From contig NW_004955418.1 in NCBI RefSeq assembly GCF_000276665.1, positions 4,013,360 through 4,077,359 of the forward strand: a DNA stretch of 64,000 nucleotides. Reading direction: 5' to 3'. Within the stretch, counting starts at the first letter, position 1. Every line of letters begins with the position of its first letter. A program made the position numbers and the translations under genes. The DNA is from Chinchilla lanigera (taxonomy: Eukaryota > Chordata > Mammalia > Rodentia > Chinchillidae). The notes below the pieces were generated by a model. That model was not told the DNA's origin, did not search any database, and saw only the letters and a program-made list of their open reading frames with translations. Of the stretch, positions 59,644-64,000 are shown piece by piece.

Positions 59644-59784
59644 ACAGTTATGTGATTAAACCTGTGGTTTGAAAGATCTCTAATTTCTAAATTAGAGGAT
59701 TTTGTGTGATTAGTAGTGATTCTAAATATGAGTCTAGATTTGGACTGATTCCACTGAAATGATTTAGAAATTAGAGGATGCAGC

Positions 59785-60045
59785 ATGGAATAATAGGCAA
59801 TCACTGGGTTAAGAATGTAAGCTCTAGATCAGACAGAGTTGGATTTGAATTCTGGCTCTGTGGTTTGTTAGCTGCGCAGTTTTGAGAATGTTGTTTTATC
59901 TCTACAAGCCTCTGTCCTGCATATAAATGACAATAGTAACACCAGCATCATATATTATTGTAAGAGATAATAAAATAATAAACACAGTGGTTTGGCACTG
60001 GGAAGCACTCAACAATGGGTGTGTCCATTGTTACTACTTGTAGTA
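59785..60045 (+). repeat. MIR SINE
   Basis: The phrases tggatttgaattctggctct, gtggtttgttagctgcgcag and gcactgggaagcactcaaca follow the MIR order. Confidence 0.85.
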
Positions 60046-60298
60046 GAGTTGTCCACTTATTGTATGATGACTGACTTTTCTGCAACTTGGTTTATTGAAA
60101 TATTTATTTAAGGCAGCTTACCCCATACAACTTATAAAGACCAATATGAATCACACACTCTCTAGAATATAGTTTTAAGAATCTTAAATTAATATTTAAG
60201 GAGAAAATTTCTTATTTATTTTGTGGTGGAGTGAGTTGCTATCATCCAGTCTTCCCAGGCATGACAGTTGTTTGGTTCAATTTAATAAGTAGTTGTTA

Positions 60299-60470
60299 GG
60301 GTTTTTTTGTTTGTTTGGTTTTTTACTTTGCCTTTTTGAGACAGGGTCTCGCTATGCAGTTCAGACTGGACTTAAGTTCACTTTGTAGCCCAGGCTGGTC
60401 TCGAACTCACAACAATCCTCCTGCCTCAGCCTCCCCAATGCTTGGATTACAGGCGTGCACCACCACACCC
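60299..60470 (-). repeat. B1 SINE, minus strand
   Basis: The plus strand reads gagacagggtctcgctatgc, then tagcccaggctggtctcgaa, ctcctgcctcagcctcccca and ggcgtgcaccaccacaccca, the reverse complement of B1. The flanks tttaataagtagtt and tttaacaagtagtt form a duplication with one mismatch. Confidence 0.95.
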
Positions 60471-62559
60471 AGTTTAACAAGTAGTTAAACAAAAATAAGG
60501 ACTTCTATATAGTTAAAATGGTGCTAAATTCTATCCTTTTTTAATCATTAAAATGTTTTTCATAGTATTGAAGCCTGTGGAAGAGAAAAGGAAGTCCTGG
60601 TAAAGTTATTTCTGTTTTAGTTTTTCAACAACTCTCTGTAGAGATTTTAATTAATTATGTTTTTGAAATAACAATGGTGGGAGGAATACCAGGTATGGGA
60701 GAGGGGAGGCAAGAGGGAGGCGGAGCAGAAGGCAAAAGAATGGAACATTTTTGCCGAGTTCTGCAGGACTGGAGTTGAAAATCTAGGTCACACGACCTTT
60801 TGGAGGTTGCTGTGGTTTTAGAAGTATAGGGAAAGCACTGTCTTAGTTTGAATCTGATACTAGAAGAAAGAAGAAGATTATTACTATGGGAACCATAAGC
60901 AGATGATAAACTGTTAAAACAATCTTGATAAAGAGAAAATATGAGTCCCATACATCAGGCACTCATGGACCCCTCTTTTGGCTTTGTTCTGGGTTTTGTC
61001 TTTTCCTTAGAGGTGAAAAAGAACTTTTATATGCAAATAGATACCCACTATTTGTTTATTATTCTGCTAAACTCCAGAGTTACATGAACTGAAAGTATCT
61101 TAAATATATACCCTTAATGTTGCAGCCTGTTTCTAAGTTCTTTCTTCAGCTTCTATAAATCTTACTCATTTGTTTTCTGGTAAGGCAAAGAGGCACCCCC
61201 TCTGTGAGGCATATTAGAGAGTATAGCTGTATGAGATAATAACATTTATAAGTCTCCTTCCTCTATATATTTATTGTTTATTATTTGAAAGGTCCAAGTA
61301 TGAGCTTTTAAATAAAAATTTGTCAAATTCAATTCAAATATGGTAGAGAAATACCCAATTCTATTTGTGAATGAATTTGTAGAGAGGGAAAGTATAGGGA
61401 AGAAATTTCTCCCTCTGGTAAAAGAAGTATTTCTTTCGGATTGGAAGATCATCTTAAGGGTTTTGCATAATCCTAGAATTATGCTACAACAGTCAACATT
61501 GTTGTTCTCTATTATTTCTTCCTTAAGCAGGTCATTGAAAAGAAAAGTTTGTGTTAATATCATTTGGATAATTTTTCATGCATATATATTCACATTATCC
61601 CCATATTTTCAGTTAATAACTCTATATGAATTTTTACATTTCATATTGGTTCATTTATCATATTTTCCTCCCCTTCCTTTTCCTTTTCTTCTTCCTGTAG
61701 GTCATAAAGCATTTATTTGAAAATTGTTTTTGGATTGCCTTATTTTCTCTTTATCAAGATGCAAAATTGTTCTAATTTGTTTTCCAACCTCTATTGGTGT
61801 TCTTTATGTGCAGTGAAAGTGTAATACATAGGCTTATTTTTACTAGGGAATTTTAGTATTATTTTATTCTCATATGTGAAGATTCACTTCTCCAAAAATA
61901 ATATTTTAAAATTTGACTTCTGTCAGCTCCATGAAGCTTTCAGTCCTAAATCAGGTCAAATTCAGGTAGAAGCTGACTGTCTCCTTTTCTGATGACTAGT
62001 TTGGTTCTATTTCTGCCTGGAAGATGGTTTCTGTTTTGTTTTTCATTTAAAAACTTTACGTAGGTAAAAGCCTGGACAGTGATAATAGCTTTATGTGTTC
62101 TTTTAATGTTCTCTTTGTATAGGGGAGAGCTCTATCTTGATTCTAGTTATCTGGCACTGAGCATTTTGCTGGTCTGTTATCCTCTGTGATTCACTTTGAA
62201 TTCTCATTTTCCCAAAGGAATATCACTCCAGCTATCTCTTTTGCTCCTGCTTGAAGGCCCAGAAGTTAGTAGATTTTACTCTTATTCATTAGTGTGGTAT
62301 TCAGTCCTGCTTTTCTGTGACAATGACATTTTATTACATTTAAGAATTTTAAAAATTAATTATTACTGTACACTCAGAGCAGAAAGGCCCCTGTATGTGT
62401 GTCTGTGTGCACATGTGTGCATTTGTGAGTCAGCCATATCCTCCAGCTTCATCTTACTAGGATATTTCTTCTTGATAATTTAATAGATTTTTCTCATATA
62501 GAAGGAAGACAACATTTTTACTATCAATCTGTTACAAACATTTTGCTCAGTCTTTTGAT
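60471..62559. other. Intergenic, no gene recognised
   Basis: AT-rich sequence. The only notable feature is the 54-bp block at 61530-61583 that is identical to 45180-45233. Confidence 0.45.
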
Positions 62560-63730
62560 GTTGTATATTGTATTTTTTTATTTTAAAGAGAATACAAAAC
62601 ACTAATAAAATAACAACAACATAGACAAAAACATTGTATTTCTAACACCAAATTATTTTCTTTCAATTTTATTCTTTTTTAATCAGTACATATTTGTAGT
62701 ACACAACGATTACATTTATCATGGGGCAGTTCATACATTTACATAACACATCTTAATGCTATTCTTGTCCCTTTTCCTTCTCATCCCTCCCTGGTCCCTC
62801 CAACTCTTGGTCCCCTTCACATTTGCAAAAGCCCTCTTTCCATTCTTTCAGTTCCTTTCTTCATCCTTTTTCCCTTCCTCTCTCTCTCCCTCCATCTACT
62901 ATTTCCCTTGTCACTTGAAAAAGACCTTCCTACTTCCTGTTATCTACCTTTTATTTCGCTCTTTATTTATATTTTGGGTTTCTCATAAAAGAGAAATCAT
63001 ACAATATTTAAACACAAGTGTTTGATGTATTTCACCTAAAATTATGATCTTGAGGTGCATTCATTTACCTACAGATTTCTCAAGTTTATCCTTATTTATG
63101 GCAGAGTAGTGCTTCTGTGTGTATAAATACCGTTTTCTATATCCATTTATCAGTCGATGGACATATAAACTTCTTCCAAGATTTTGCTATTACAAACTGT
63201 GCTGCTATAATTATGGGTATGCATGCATCGTCGTAATGACTTTAATGACTTTAATTCTTTTTGGGAAGATACATAGAAGGGGAATAGCTAGGCCAAACGG
63301 AAATTTTAGTTTTAGTTTTTTGAGGAATCTCCATACTAACCTCTATAGTAGTTGTACTACTTTACATTTGCAACAAAAATATAGAAGGGTTCTTTTTCCA
63401 CTGCTGCTACTCTAGAATTTGTTATTTGATATCTTGATGGTAGCCATTCAATCTAGAGTAGAATGGAATCTGTGTTGTTTTAACTTGCATTTCTATAATG
63501 GCCAGTGATATTGAACATTTTTTCATGTATTTATTGACCATCTCTCCTTCTTATTTTGAGAAGTGTCTCAGAAGTTGAGTCTTTTATTTGAGAGGAAGTC
63601 TATTCTTTGAGTTCTTCATGTATTTTAGATGTTAGAGCATTGTTGGAAGAGTAGCTTATAAAAATTTTCCCCCATTCTTTAGATTCTCACATATTCTATT
63701 TGTGGTTTCCTTTCATGTACAGAAGCTTTT
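62560..63730 (-). mobile_element. L1 ORF2 3' part and 3'UTR, minus strand
   Basis: The plus strand reads atccatttatcagtcgatgg, then ggggaatagctaggccaaac, gaggaatctccatactaacc and ttgaacattttttcatgtat, the reverse complement of the end of L1 ORF2. A pyrimidine tract at about 62760-62890 marks the 3'UTR. Stops and indels make it inactive. Confidence 0.85.
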
Positions 63731-64000
63731 TTTTTTTTTAATTTTAAAAATAAAAGGAGGAAAACATTAACAGACAGACAACATTTTACAACATAGCAAA
63801 AGAACAGTACAGACAATACGGAGTTACAAACAAAGTAGTAGGGAATTAACAATGGTCGTTGTATTACATATTGATATCTTCAAAGTGGCTTCTCATGAAA
63901 ACAGATGTAGAAATGCAGTACTGACCAACCAAAGACTCATTGACAGTTTCTTTCAGCATAGAAATAGAAGACAGAAGAACAACCATGTTAACTATCCTGT
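63731..64000. other. Right edge, unidentified
   Basis: A T run at about 63727 begins sequence unlike the L1 to its left, possibly another inserted element whose body runs off the window. Not identified. Confidence 0.35.

Overview
This window is nuclear DNA from a placental mammal and almost certainly from a rodent. It carries spliced genes with canonical GT-AG introns, CpG islands, B1 elements, ID-like tRNA-derived SINEs with intact target-site duplications, rodent MaLR LTRs, MIR, L2 and several generations of L1. The ID-like SINE, with its 'ggtaccgg' tail, differs from what I remember of the mouse, squirrel and kangaroo-rat versions. A beaver-like or other non-muroid rodent is my best guess, but that is inference.

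Two protein-coding genes are present, both on the minus strand, in the arrangement known from human 5q22 (TSLP followed by WDR36). From 1 to 9949 lie the first eight coding exons of WDR36, residues 1-302 of roughly 900; the rest lies beyond the left edge. All eight exons join in frame and start in a CpG island at about 9.37-10.29 kb. From 28211 to 31936 lies a complete four-coding-exon gene for the cytokine TSLP. Its exon phases, six cysteines and carboxy-terminal helix match the family.

TSLP shows several departures from the human gene. The usual start ATG is replaced by ACA. Both methionines that can start the human short isoform are replaced, although the intron 2 CpG island that marks the alternative promoter is still there. 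The polybasic cleavage segment in the last exon is missing. The intron 2 island contains an open frame that runs in phase into exon 3. Upstream of the gene (32.6-33.55 kb) is a GC-rich block with four perfect AP-1 sites.

The interval 10.3-28.2 kb is intergenic. It contains two internal duplications (about 240 bp near 11.1 and 12.9 kb; about 440 bp near 23.5 and 25.65 kb), a 175-bp tandem duplication, MaLR LTRs and old L1 sequence. The interval 33.5-64 kb upstream of TSLP has no recognisable gene. It is a mosaic of ID SINEs, MaLR LTRs, degraded L1 in both orientations, and a degenerate endogenous retrovirus (51.7-55.0 kb) with a tRNA-Gln primer-binding site and a class II-like LTR nested in the opposite orientation. 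A 54-bp exact repeat links 45.18 kb and 61.53 kb.

I found no CRISPR array, operon or bacterial-type system. The most unusual content is the altered start, isoform and processing architecture of TSLP.
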